From NCBI RefSeq assembly GCF_004342605.1, contig NZ_SLZL01000004.1, positions 186,001-250,000 of the forward strand: a DNA stretch of 64,000 nucleotides, in the 5' to 3' direction. This DNA is from Caulobacter sp. BK020. Lineage in GTDB: Bacteria > Pseudomonadota > Alphaproteobacteria > Caulobacterales > Caulobacteraceae. This document shows positions 9,809-18,061 of this stretch, one piece after another (the first letter of the stretch is position 1; the number at the start of each line of letters is the position of its first letter). The notes under the pieces were generated by a model, which saw only the letters and a list, made by a program, of their open reading frames with translations, was not told where the DNA came from and did no database searches. A program made the translations under genes and the position numbers.

Positions 9809-11611
9809 ATGATCACGCGCCTCCTTCGCGCCGCCGGCGTCAGCCTGCTGGCCCTGGCCGTCGCCGCTCCGGCCGCCACGCCAGGTCTCGCCGCCGCGCC
9901 CCAGGACGGGCCGGTCACGCCCGAAGCCTGCGCCGCCCTGGGCTTTGCCGGCCCGACCCAGGAGCAGCTCACGGTGTCCGCCAAGCGGCGCACCCAGACC
10001 AGCGGCGTCCAGCCCCGCCCGGCCTTCGCGCCGCCGACCATCATGACGGCGCCGCCGCCCTTGCCGATCCCGCCGGTTCGCGAAGCCTTCGGCCCGCCGC
10101 CTCCCCCGCCGCCGCCTCTCCCCGCGGCGCCCGGCGTGGCCTATCGGGTGGCGCCGCCGGTGATTTCCAACGCTCCCGCTGTTCCCGTCGACCGGGACAC
10201 CGAGCGCTATCCCGGCGCCGCCGCCAATCCGATCAAGCACGTGGCGGAAGAGCCGGTCTCGACCTTCTCGATCGACGTCGACACCGCCGCCTACGCCAAT
10301 GTCCGCCGCTTCCTGAACGAGGGCGCCGCCCCGCCGCGCGACGCCGTGCGGGTCGAGGAGCTGGTCAACTATTTCGACTACGGCTACGCCCGCCCCGCCG
10401 CCAAGGAGCCGCCGTTCAAGCCGACCGTGGCCGTCGTCCCCTCGCCCTGGTCCAAGGACCGCCAGTTGCTGCACATCGGCGTCCAGGGCTACGCCGCGCC
10501 GCGCGCCGACCAGCCGCCGCTGAACCTGGTCTTCCTGGTCGACACCTCCGGCTCGATGTCCGGACCCGACCGCCTGCCCCTGGCCCAGAAGGCGCTGAAC
10601 GTGCTGATCGACCAGCTGCGGCCGCAGGACCGGGTGGCGATCGTCGCCTATGCCGGCTCGGCCGGGGCGGTGCTGTCGCCCACCGACGGGCGCTCCAAGC
10701 TGAAGATGCGCTGCGCCCTGACGGCGCTGCACTCGGGCGGTTCGACGGCGGGCGGCCAGGGGCTGAAGCTGGCCTACGACCTGGCCCGGCAGAACTTCGA
10801 TCCCAAGGCCGTCAACCGGGTGATCCTGATGACCGACGGCGACTTCAACGTCGGCATCGCCGAGCCGGCGCGGCTGAAGGACTTCGTGTCCGACCAGCGC
10901 AAGAGCGGCGTCTACCTGTCGGTCTACGGCTTCGGCCGCGGCAACTACAACGACACGATGATGCAGGCCCTGGCCCAGAACGGCAACGGCGTGGCCGCCT
11001 ATGTCGACAGCCTGCAGGAGGCCCGCAAGCTGCTGCGCGACGACTTCGACAGCGCCCTTTTCCCGATCGCCGACGATGTGAAGATCCAGGTCGAGTTCAA
11101 TCCGGCCAAGGTCAGCGAATACCGGCTGATCGGCTACGAGACCCGGCTGCTCAATCGCGAGGACTTCAACAACGACCAGGTCGACGCCGGCGAGGTGGGC
11201 TCGGGCGCGGCGGTGACGGCGATCTACGAGATCACCCCGGCCGGGGCGCGACCGTCATCCGACCCGCTGCGCTACGGCGCCAAGCCGGCGGCGGCGACGG
11301 GCGGGGACGAGCTGGCCTTCCTGAAGATCCGCTACAAGCCGCCCGGCGGCTCGGCCTCAACACTGATCGAGCGCCCGATCGGCGCCGGCGACGTGCGCGC
11401 CAGCCTGGCCGCTGCTCCGGAATCCACCCGCTTCGCCGTGGCCGTCGCAGCCTACGGCCAGAAGCTGCGAGGCGATCCCTGGGTCGACGCCGGCTTCGAC
11501 TGGGCCGCGGTCACCGACCTGGCCCAGGGCGCCCGGGGCGAGGATCCCTACGGCCTGCGCGCCGAGTTCGTGCAACTGACCCGCGCGGCCAAGGACGTGA
11601 AGGGGAGCTAG
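9809..11611 (+). CDS. Secreted von Willebrand factor A protein, YfbK-like
   Basis: This 600-residue protein has an N-terminal signal peptide (about 1-29), a very Pro-rich segment with a run of eight prolines (about 95-125), a YfbK-type N-domain (VSTFSIDVDTAAYANVRRFL), a VWA domain (about 239-420) and a DUF3520-like C-terminal region. The metal-binding MIDAS motif DTSGS begins at residue 245, with a later MTDGDFNVG, so a metal site is probably intact. VWA domains bind partner proteins; the role of YfbK proteins is unknown. Its stop overlaps the stop of the convergent phospholipase-D-like gene through CTAG. The dyad at 9764-9775 suggests repression by a BlaI-family protein. Confidence 0.85.
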   Translation: MITRLLRAAGVSLLALAVAAPAATPGLAAAPQDGPVTPEACAALGFAGPTQEQLTVSAKRRTQTSGVQPRPAFAPPTIMTAPPPLPIPPVREAFGPPPPPPPPLPAAPGVAYRVAPPVISNAPAVPVDRDTERYPGAAANPIKHVAEEPVSTFSIDVDTAAYANVRRFLNEGAAPPRDAVRVEELVNYFDYGYARPAAKEPPFKPTVAVVPSPWSKDRQLLHIGVQGYAAPRADQPPLNLVFLVDTSGSMSGPDRLPLAQKALNVLIDQLRPQDRVAIVAYAGSAGAVLSPTDGRSKLKMRCALTALHSGGSTAGGQGLKLAYDLARQNFDPKAVNRVILMTDGDFNVGIAEPARLKDFVSDQRKSGVYLSVYGFGRGNYNDTMMQALAQNGNGVAAYVDSLQEARKLLRDDFDSALFPIADDVKIQVEFNPAKVSEYRLIGYETRLLNREDFNNDQVDAGEVGSGAAVTAIYEITPAGARPSSDPLRYGAKPAAATGGDELAFLKIRYKPPGGSASTLIERPIGAGDVRASLAAAPESTRFAVAVAAYGQKLRGDPWVDAGFDWAAVTDLAQGARGEDPYGLRAEFVQLTRAAKDVKGS

Positions 11612-13317
11612 GTGATCAGCCCCAGGAACGCCAGGCGGTCACGCTGCTCGCGCGTTCCTGGGGTGAAGTACTTCTCCGACCAGGCGTCGGTGTCCTTCAG
11701 GGCGAAGATCTGGTTGGCCTCGAGCTTGGCGTCCCTGCGCGAGCGGAACCAGTAATGCTCGAACATGCGCATGAAGTCGGCGACATAGACGTCGGCCACG
11801 GCCGTGTCGCCCCGGAAGACCAGCACGTTGGAATCGTTGGCCACCGTCGAGTTGGTCGAGAAGTTGGCCGAGCCGGTGACCAGCACGGGGTCGGCGCCGA
11901 ACGGGTCGGCCAGGATGATCTTGGAGTGGATGTGGATGCCGGCGTGGTGGAAGCCCTCGTCCATCATCAGCCGGTCGCGATCCAGCTTGCGCTTCTGGAA
12001 GTCGGCCAGCTTGATGCCTTCGAAGGGCTTGGCCACGGCCGCCATGTTGCCGGGGTCGGCGTTGAGCTTGTCGATATTGCCCTTCTCGCCGTAGGACCCT
12101 TCCTTGTCGGCCAGCATGAAACGCATCGCGCCGTCGGTGGGCGACTGCAGCACGGCGCGGATCGTCTCGTGCAGGGCGAACGGCGCGCTGACCATCAGCA
12201 CCTTGGCCGTCTTGCAGATGTCGGCATAGAGATCGATCATCCCCAGGCCGTTCTGCGGCGAGAACAACGGCGTCGTCCCATGCTGCAGCGCCGCCCGGTT
12301 CAGGGGCGTAGGCGTGATGACGTCGTTCTTGGCCTGGGTGGCGTCGATGCTCAGGTCCTGGGCCAGCACCTGGAAGCCGGCTTCGTAGCGCTCAGCGACG
12401 GCGGCGTCATAGACCGCGTGGCCGACGTTCAACTGGCCGTAGATGCCGCCCTCGGTCCAGTTCGTGCCGCCGGTCCACACCGCGATCGGCCTCAGCGCGC
12501 CCGCCGCGTCCTTGCGCAGCAGAACCAGGTACTTGTTGTGCATGATCGCCGAGCCCTGGGTGCGCGGCGTGGTCGGGAATTCGACGCCCAGGCTCTCGAT
12601 GGCGTGTCGGTTCTCCTCGGCCGTCTTCCCGCCGTTGCGGGCGTGATAGACGATGTGCACCTCGGCCCCGCGCTTCTGGGCCTGGATCAGGGCGCGGATC
12701 GGCGTGGGTTTCTCGAATTCGTAGATGCAGCCGTGCAGGGCGAAGTCAGGCCCGTCGGCCTTGGCGATGAAGGCCACAAGCCCCTCTTCCAGCCCGCGCG
12801 ACAGCCAGGTCAGGGCCTCGGGAATGTCGTCGGGATCGTTGTCGCCGAACTTGGCCACATAGGCCTGGCTGGCCGCCGCCCCGCGATTGAAGAAGATCGA
12901 GGTGGCCGCGTTGCGATTGTCCTCGGTGCGCAGCTCCAGGCTGACCCCGCCGGGGATGGCGTCGAACCCGCCTGGGCGCTCGGCGATCACGCCCTGGGCC
13001 AGGATCTCGGACGGCGCGCCGTAGCGGGCCACCACGCGGTAGCGGTAGAGCCGGCCTGGCTCAGTGGTGTAGTCGCCCCACCGGAACTTCTGCAGCGGGG
13101 CCCGGGCGGTGGTCACCCATTCGGGGTTAGGATCGCCCATGAAGCGCAGCGAGTTGGGCAGCCAGCGGCGATCCCCGGTGCCGACATCGGTGCGCTCGAT
13201 CGAGAAGCCCAGACATCCAGCGCGGCGCTCGTCGGCCAGGTCGAACGCCAGCAACGCCGCGTGCGTTCCCGCGATCACCCGCACCGTCAGTCCGTCCTTC
13301 GAAGCCCTCGCACGCAT
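11608..13317 (-). CDS. Phospholipase D-like domain protein
   Basis: This 569-residue protein appears cytosolic and has two phospholipase-D-type half-sites, which in the family act on phosphodiesters of lipids or nucleic acids. The second HKD motif is canonical: HSKIILAD with His464, Lys466 and Asp471, followed by GSANFSTNS. The first, HNKYLVLL from His260, has His and Lys but Leu where the Asp is expected, then GTNWTEGG. The N-terminal 140 residues look like a fibronectin- or beta-type domain with RLYRYRVVARYG. No signal peptide is visible. It could be a nuclease or a lipid hydrolase. Its stop overlaps the VWA gene stop by four bases. Confidence 0.8.
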   Translation of the reverse strand: MRARASKDGLTVRVIAGTHAALLAFDLADERRAGCLGFSIERTDVGTGDRRWLPNSLRFMGDPNPEWVTTARAPLQKFRWGDYTTEPGRLYRYRVVARYGAPSEILAQGVIAERPGGFDAIPGGVSLELRTEDNRNAATSIFFNRGAAASQAYVAKFGDNDPDDIPEALTWLSRGLEEGLVAFIAKADGPDFALHGCIYEFEKPTPIRALIQAQKRGAEVHIVYHARNGGKTAEENRHAIESLGVEFPTTPRTQGSAIMHNKYLVLLRKDAAGALRPIAVWTGGTNWTEGGIYGQLNVGHAVYDAAVAERYEAGFQVLAQDLSIDATQAKNDVITPTPLNRAALQHGTTPLFSPQNGLGMIDLYADICKTAKVLMVSAPFALHETIRAVLQSPTDGAMRFMLADKEGSYGEKGNIDKLNADPGNMAAVAKPFEGIKLADFQKRKLDRDRLMMDEGFHHAGIHIHSKIILADPFGADPVLVTGSANFSTNSTVANDSNVLVFRGDTAVADVYVADFMRMFEHYWFRSRRDAKLEANQIFALKDTDAWSEKYFTPGTREQRDRLAFLGLIT

Positions 13318-13394
13318 CGCCGCCTCCCCGCCGCTCTAAGCGCGAGGATGAACGAACCGCACTTTAAAGGCGAGTCATGTTCGGCGAGCTTCGA

Positions 13395-14618
13395 TCACCG
13401 TCCGGTCGGCATATCCTTGAAAGCCACGTCCTTGTCGACCCGCACGTCGCCCGGCAGGCCCAGGACCCGTTCGGCGATGATGTTCTTGAGGATCTCGTCG
13501 GTGCCGCCGGCGATCCGCAAACCAGGCGCCCACATCAGGCTCTGCTGGAAGGCCGCCTCCATCGGCGCCAGGGCCGGATCGGTCAGGACCCCGTATTCGT
13601 CCTGGGCCTCGACCGCGGTGTTGGCCAGGTCCTGCAACTGGTTGGCCGAGATGATCTTGCCGATCGAGCTTTCCGGCCCAGGGGTCTGGCCGCGCGACAG
13701 GGCGGTCATGGTCCGGAACCGCGTGTACTTCAGGCCCTGGGAATTGACGTACCAGTCGGCCAGCGTCTCCCGGAAGGCCTGGTCCTTCAGCGCCGGTCCC
13801 TGGGCGCCCGGCAGGCCGCGGGCCAGTTCCATCACCTGGCGATAGTCGGGTCCGGCCGAGCCGCCGACCGCCAGCCGCTCGTTCATCAGGGTGACCAGGG
13901 CCACCTTCCAGCCTTCGCCCACCGCGCCCAGCCGCTGGCTGTCCTTGATCCGCAGGTCGGTGAAATAGACCTCGTTGAAATCGCGTCCGCCCGACATCTG
14001 GTGGATCGGCCGGCGCTCGACCGCCGGATCGCGCATGTCGATCCAGAACATGGTCAGGCCCTTGTGCTTGGGAACATCAGGATCGGTGCGGACCAGCACG
14101 ATGCCGTAGTCGCTGTAGTGAGCGCCGGTGGTCCACACCTTCTGGCCGTTGATCACCCACTCGTCGCCGTCACGCACGGCTCGGGTGCGCAGCGCCGCCA
14201 CGTCCGAACCGCCGGCAGGTTCGGAGAACAGCTGGCACCAGATCTCGTCGCCCTTCACGGCCGGCGACACGAAGCGCTGCTTGGTGGCGTCGTCGCCGAA
14301 GGCCATCACCGTGGGCACGCACATCCCCAGACCGATGGTGAAGTAGCCATAGGAGACGCCCGCCTTGGCCTCTTCCTGGCCAAAGATCACCGACTGGATC
14401 GGCGTGCCGCCGCCCCCGCCGAACGCGGCGGGCCAGGTGATGCAGGCATATCCGGCCGCGGCCTTGCGGGCCTGCCAGGCCTTGGCCGCAGCCATGTGTT
14501 CGGGCGTCGTCGGCCCGGGCTCGCCATGCTCGGCGCGATGGGCGGCGGCGTTCTCGGCCAGCCAGACGCGGGCCTTTTCGCGATAGGCGGCTTCGTCGGG
14601 AGAGTCGTTGAAATCCAT
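13395..14618 (-). CDS. Acyl-CoA dehydrogenase (large partner)
   Basis: This 407-residue FAD enzyme should introduce the alpha-beta double bond in an acyl-CoA. It has the acyl-CoA dehydrogenase order of helical N-domain, middle beta-domain (CQLFSEPAGGSDVA and INGQKVWTTGAH, about 130-170) and C-terminal helical domain ending GGTDEILKNIIAERVLGLP. It lies 10 nt downstream of a second, shorter acyl-CoA dehydrogenase in the same orientation. Such unequal pairs are known to form alpha2beta2 dehydrogenases for steroid side chains or branched substrates in actinobacteria; a similar heteromer is inferred here. The family cannot be narrowed to a substrate from sequence alone. Confidence 0.92.
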   Translation of the reverse strand: MDFNDSPDEAAYREKARVWLAENAAAHRAEHGEPGPTTPEHMAAAKAWQARKAAAGYACITWPAAFGGGGGTPIQSVIFGQEEAKAGVSYGYFTIGLGMCVPTVMAFGDDATKQRFVSPAVKGDEIWCQLFSEPAGGSDVAALRTRAVRDGDEWVINGQKVWTTGAHYSDYGIVLVRTDPDVPKHKGLTMFWIDMRDPAVERRPIHQMSGGRDFNEVYFTDLRIKDSQRLGAVGEGWKVALVTLMNERLAVGGSAGPDYRQVMELARGLPGAQGPALKDQAFRETLADWYVNSQGLKYTRFRTMTALSRGQTPGPESSIGKIISANQLQDLANTAVEAQDEYGVLTDPALAPMEAAFQQSLMWAPGLRIAGGTDEILKNIIAERVLGLPGDVRVDKDVAFKDMPTGR

Positions 14619-14628
14619 GATCTTGTCC

Positions 14629-15744
14629 CTAGGCCGCGTTCTTCTTCTCGAGCTCGCTGACCAGCCGCTCCTTCCAGAGCTTCGGCGCGCCCGCCACCAG
14701 GCTCAGTTGCCGCGAGCGGCGGTAATAGAGATGGCAATCGACGTCCCAGGTGAAGCCCATGCCGCCATGCACCTGGACGCTCTCCTTGCTGGCGAACCAG
14801 AAGGCGTCGGAGGCGGCGATGCGGGCGGCGGCGGCGGCGGTCGGCAGCTCCGGCGCGTCGACGTTCAGGGCCCAGGCCGCGTAATAGGCGTTGGAGCGCG
14901 CGACCTCGTTCCTGACGTACATGTCGGCCAGTTTGTGCTTGATCGCCTGATAGCCGGCGATGACCCGACCGAAGGCGTAGCGTCCCAAGGCGTACTCGCG
15001 GGCCATCTCCAGGCAGCGGTCGGCCCCGCCTAGCTGTTCGAAGGCCAGCAGCACAGCCGCGCGATCGAGGATCGCCTGCACCAACGCGAAGCCTTGCCCC
15101 GCCTCGCCCAGCCGATCGGCGACGGCCCCGTCGAAAGTCAGACGGGCCACGCCGCGCGTCGGATCCAGGCTGTCCAGGGTCTCCACCTTCACGCCGCCGG
15201 CCCGCAGGTCGACCAGGAACAGACCGGGTCGCCCGCTTTCGTTGGCCAGGACCAGCGCCATATCGGCCGCGTCGCCGTCGGTGACCGGGATCTTCACGCC
15301 CGTCAGCTTGCCGCCATCGACCTTGGCTTGCAGGACCGAGGAGGTGATCACGCCCGGCCCCTCGGACGTGGCCAGGCAACCGATCAGCTGGCCCGCCGCG
15401 ATGCGGGGCAGGATGGCGGCCTTCTGGGTCTCGGTCCCGTGGGCCATCACCGCCTCGGCCAGGAGGTAGACCGTCGAGGCGAAGGGGATCGGCGCCAGAG
15501 CCCGGCCCAGCTCTTCGGCGATGGCGCACAGCTCCACCCGCCCTAGACCCAGGCCGTTGAACCGCTCGGGAATGGCCGCGCCGAGCCAGCCTTGCTCGGC
15601 CACGGCGCGCCACAGCCCCGCGTCGTAGCTCTTGCCGGGATCGTCGAGCACGCCGCGCACCACCGAAGAGGGACACCGCGCGGCGAGGAACTTGCGCGCC
15701 TCGTCCTTGAGGAACTTCTGATCGTCGGAATAGTCGAAATCCAC
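14629..15744 (-). CDS. Acyl-CoA dehydrogenase (small partner)
   Basis: This 371-residue member of the acyl-CoA dehydrogenase family is the first gene of a two-gene unit with the 407-residue partner downstream. Visible features are FLKDEARKFLAARC at the N-terminus, LATSEGP in the middle domain, and VHGGMGFTWDVDCHLYYRR near the C-terminus, the usual region around the FAD and the dimer interface. The ATG at 15744 follows GGAAGT, a plausible Shine-Dalgarno. A 12-bp palindrome at 15792-15803 lies about 50 bp upstream and could be the operator of a TetR-type fatty-acid regulator. Confidence 0.9.
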   Translation of the reverse strand: MDFDYSDDQKFLKDEARKFLAARCPSSVVRGVLDDPGKSYDAGLWRAVAEQGWLGAAIPERFNGLGLGRVELCAIAEELGRALAPIPFASTVYLLAEAVMAHGTETQKAAILPRIAAGQLIGCLATSEGPGVITSSVLQAKVDGGKLTGVKIPVTDGDAADMALVLANESGRPGLFLVDLRAGGVKVETLDSLDPTRGVARLTFDGAVADRLGEAGQGFALVQAILDRAAVLLAFEQLGGADRCLEMAREYALGRYAFGRVIAGYQAIKHKLADMYVRNEVARSNAYYAAWALNVDAPELPTAAAAARIAASDAFWFASKESVQVHGGMGFTWDVDCHLYYRRSRQLSLVAGAPKLWKERLVSELEKKNAA

Positions 15745-15791
15745 CTGGACTTCCTCCCTGGCCGCTCTGGTGGCGGCGTCGGAGATACGAT

Positions 15792-15803
15792 GAACGATCG
15801 TTC
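15792..15803. promoter_or_regulatory. 12-bp palindrome between divergent genes
   Basis: GAACGATCGTTC is a perfect palindrome between the acyl-CoA dehydrogenase start (15744) and the divergent hypothetical gene. Its position in the promoter region suggests an operator, for example for a TetR-type regulator of acyl-CoA metabolism. It overlaps the upstream ATG at 15790, which argues that this ATG is not the true start of the divergent gene. Confidence 0.4.
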
Positions 15804-15879
15804 GCCCGAGGGAAAGATTGACCTCGCGTCAAGGATTTCAGGTTCTTATGGCGCTCCCGAACTCAGTGAGAACGCGTGC

Positions 15880-16446
15880 GTGGCCAAGACCGTCTTCCAG
15901 CGGAACCAGAAGGTGTGGGTCGAGAGCGTCGGCGCCTGGGCGACGATCGAGAAGATCGTGCCGATCTGGGCCAAAGGCTTCGACGAACCCGTGCGCGTCA
16001 CCTATGACGTCGGCCTGGGTCGCGAGTTCGCCGCCCACGAACTGAAGCCGGAAGACCGTGTCGACGGAAACGCCGAGGCCGCCACGGCCAACTGGCGCAT
16101 CCTGCGAGCCCGCAACAAGTGGCAGCAGGAGAGCGACTGCCTGCACCACCCCTATCCCGGCACCTACCCGGTGGTGGTCACCGATCCCAACGACTGGGGC
16201 GGCTGGCGCACGCCGGGGGCGGAATACGACCGCGACCCGCGCAAGATCGAATTCCAGGCCCGGTTGATCGCCGCCGCGCCGCAGCTCCACGCCCTGGCCC
16301 GCCAGCTGGTCGAGCTGGCCGCCGACCATCCCGAGGACGCGCCGCCGGCCCTGGTCGCCCTGGCCCAGCGCGCCTCGGCGATCGAACGCGGCCTGCACGA
16401 AGTGCCGGCGGCGGAGGTCGCCCTGGGCGTGGTCGAGGCGGGCTGA
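15880..16446 (+). CDS. Conserved-looking hypothetical protein
   Basis: The predicted product is a 188-residue soluble protein with no family I recognise. The N-terminal half (KTVFQRNQKVWVESVGAWATIEK region, residues 3-25) looks like a small beta-barrel, and the C-terminal half is helical and Ala/Leu-rich (ALARQLVELAADHP). Codon use is typical of neighbours, and the frame is open and GC3-rich, so it is a real gene. The start is uncertain: an ATG at 15790 would add 30 residues but overlaps a palindromic operator-like site, whereas GTG at 15880 begins the well-formed part. It is convergent with the CPBP protease gene, with four bases between stops. Confidence 0.6.
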   Translation: MAKTVFQRNQKVWVESVGAWATIEKIVPIWAKGFDEPVRVTYDVGLGREFAAHELKPEDRVDGNAEAATANWRILRARNKWQQESDCLHHPYPGTYPVVVTDPNDWGGWRTPGAEYDRDPRKIEFQARLIAAAPQLHALARQLVELAADHPEDAPPALVALAQRASAIERGLHEVPAAEVALGVVEAG

Positions 16447-16450
16447 AGGT

Positions 16451-17383
16451 TTAGTCGAAGACCTCGGCGACCGGAGCGGCCGTTTCCGAACGGGCCCGGA
16501 AGTTGCCCCTCCTCCAGGCCTGGTGGAGAACCATCAGGGCCACGCCTGTGCCGATCACCATGGCCGGCGCCGACGCTTCCGGACCGAACGCCCCGCCGCT
16601 CAGCCAGTCCGGCGCGCCGGGCTTGGGCGCGCTCAGATAGAGGCTCTCCTGCACGGGAATGCCCGACACCCGCGCGCCCCAGATCCAGCCCTGGGTGAAG
16701 TTCCAGGCGGCGTGCGCGCCGATCGAGACCCACAAACGGCCGGTCAGCAGGTAGAACGAGGCCAGCATCAGTCCCGCCTCCACCGCAATGGCGATGGCGA
16801 CCAGGGGCGTGGCGTTGGGATTGCTCAGGTGCAGCGCGCCGAACAGCGCCGCCGACAGGGCCAGGGCGGGCCAGGCCCCAAAAGCCCGCATCAGCAGCCG
16901 CAGCACGATGGCCCGGAAGATCAGTTCCTCGAACACGCCCGAGGCGACGCCGACATTGATCATCGCCAGGGACGAGGAGGCCCGCGGACCGGAGATGTCG
17001 TAGAGGCCGAGCGCCAGCAGGGCGGCGACCACGGCGCTGAGCATCGCGGCCCCGACTACGAGGCCGATCAGCAGCTCAGGCGCCGCCTGTCTCAGGCCCA
17101 GTTCGCTGGGCCAGCGGCCTTCGGCCAGTCGCACCATCCCGGCGTACAGCCCCAGGCCGACCGCGCTCAACGCCGCGACCACGACGAGGCTGAGCGGCGT
17201 GGCGGCGGCGCCTCGAGCTGGCTCCCCCGCCTGGCTGGTCACGGCGTAGACCACCATGAAGACGACGAACAACAGCCCGCCCCAACCCAGGGCGCGCAGC
17301 CAGCGCAGCGGCCCCGGATGCAGGACGCGGCGTGAGCCGATCTCCAGCCCGGTCGCCGACAATGAAACTTCCGTACGCGACAT
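16451..17383 (-). CDS. CPBP-family intramembrane metalloprotease
   Basis: This 310-residue membrane protein resembles the CAAX protease / bacteriocin-processing (CPBP, Abi) family. Several hydrophobic segments are visible, and the motifs are present in order: EELIFRAIVLRLL (EExxxR), ALFGALHLSNP (FxxxH) and GAHAAWNF (HxxxN/B-type), so the active site looks intact. A longer frame begins with TTG at 17437, but the ATG at 17383 has GGGGA upstream and is preferred. Substrates are unknown; members process peptides or act in immunity to bacteriocins. The gene is flanked by a cysteine-cluster protein gene on the same strand, 67 nt upstream. Confidence 0.85.
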   Translation of the reverse strand: MSRTEVSLSATGLEIGSRRVLHPGPLRWLRALGWGGLLFVVFMVVYAVTSQAGEPARGAAATPLSLVVVAALSAVGLGLYAGMVRLAEGRWPSELGLRQAAPELLIGLVVGAAMLSAVVAALLALGLYDISGPRASSSLAMINVGVASGVFEELIFRAIVLRLLMRAFGAWPALALSAALFGALHLSNPNATPLVAIAIAVEAGLMLASFYLLTGRLWVSIGAHAAWNFTQGWIWGARVSGIPVQESLYLSAPKPGAPDWLSGGAFGPEASAPAMVIGTGVALMVLHQAWRRGNFRARSETAAPVAEVFD

Positions 17384-17449
17384 GAACTCGGTCCCCGAAC
17401 GCAAGGGGAGCTTTGGTGGGTTCGCCGCGGGGTTCAAGTGACGAACAGT

Positions 17450-17965
17450 TTAGGGACGACCCCCGTCGCCCCCGGGCGGCCAGTCGCGGCCTGAGCCGGG
17501 TCGGCGCAAGCGGCCGTGCGGCGCGAACGCCACGGCGGGCCGAACCACGTCCAGGTCGACCTCGCCGCCGGCCGCGGTCAGCCGCCAGCAGCGTCGCCCG
17601 ACCCAGATCAGCACCTCCAGCCCGTTGGCGGCTCCGGCGCTGGCCCAGCCGCGCAAGGTCGCCTCGAAAGGCGCCCGTCGCCAGGCGGTGGGCTGGGCGG
17701 GATCCAGTTCGACATTGATCACTCGGCCGCCCTCGCTTGCATGCAGCACCAGGCCGCTGCGGTCGGGCCGCCAAGCGTCGTCCAGTCGCGCATCCAGCAA
17801 CCAGTCGCACGCGAAATCGGCGCAGCCCTGGGGCCGCACCTCATAGACGTCGCAGCCCCTGTCGCGCTTGTAGTAACGGCACCAGACGTGCGGAGCCTTC
17901 TCCAGCTCGCGCACGCCGATCAGCTTGCAGCACTGACCGCACGCGCCGCATTCCCGCCCGCTCAT
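17450..17965 (-). CDS. Cysteine-cluster protein (YkgJ-type)
   Basis: The 171-residue product opens with CGACGQCCKL (residues 6-15), a CxxCxxCC cluster typical of the YkgJ zinc- or iron-chelating family. Further cysteines follow (WCRYYKRDRGCDVYEVRPQGC). The rest is a beta-rich region with RVINVELDPAQP and a basic, Pro-rich tail. The role is unknown. I start it at the ATG at 17965, because the longer minus-strand frame upstream is only the antisense of pepN. It is divergent from pepN with a 96-bp promoter gap and may be transcribed with the CPBP protease gene. Confidence 0.75.
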   Translation of the reverse strand: MSGRECGACGQCCKLIGVRELEKAPHVWCRYYKRDRGCDVYEVRPQGCADFACDWLLDARLDDAWRPDRSGLVLHASEGGRVINVELDPAQPTAWRRAPFEATLRGWASAGAANGLEVLIWVGRRCWRLTAAGGEVDLDVVRPAVAFAPHGRLRRPGSGRDWPPGGDGGRP

Positions 17966-18061
17966 GAACCATCCCCGGATGAGGTCGGCACTCGCGGACA
18001 AATCGACGATCGGGTCAAGTGCGCCCTCGCCCCGGTCCTCGTCCTTGCCTACATTGCCAGG

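Noticed and set aside
13318..13394. A phage or integron boundary between the PLD-like gene and the acyl-CoA dehydrogenases
   Set aside because: The gap is short with ordinary composition, and there is no integrase, att-like repeat or tRNA nearby.
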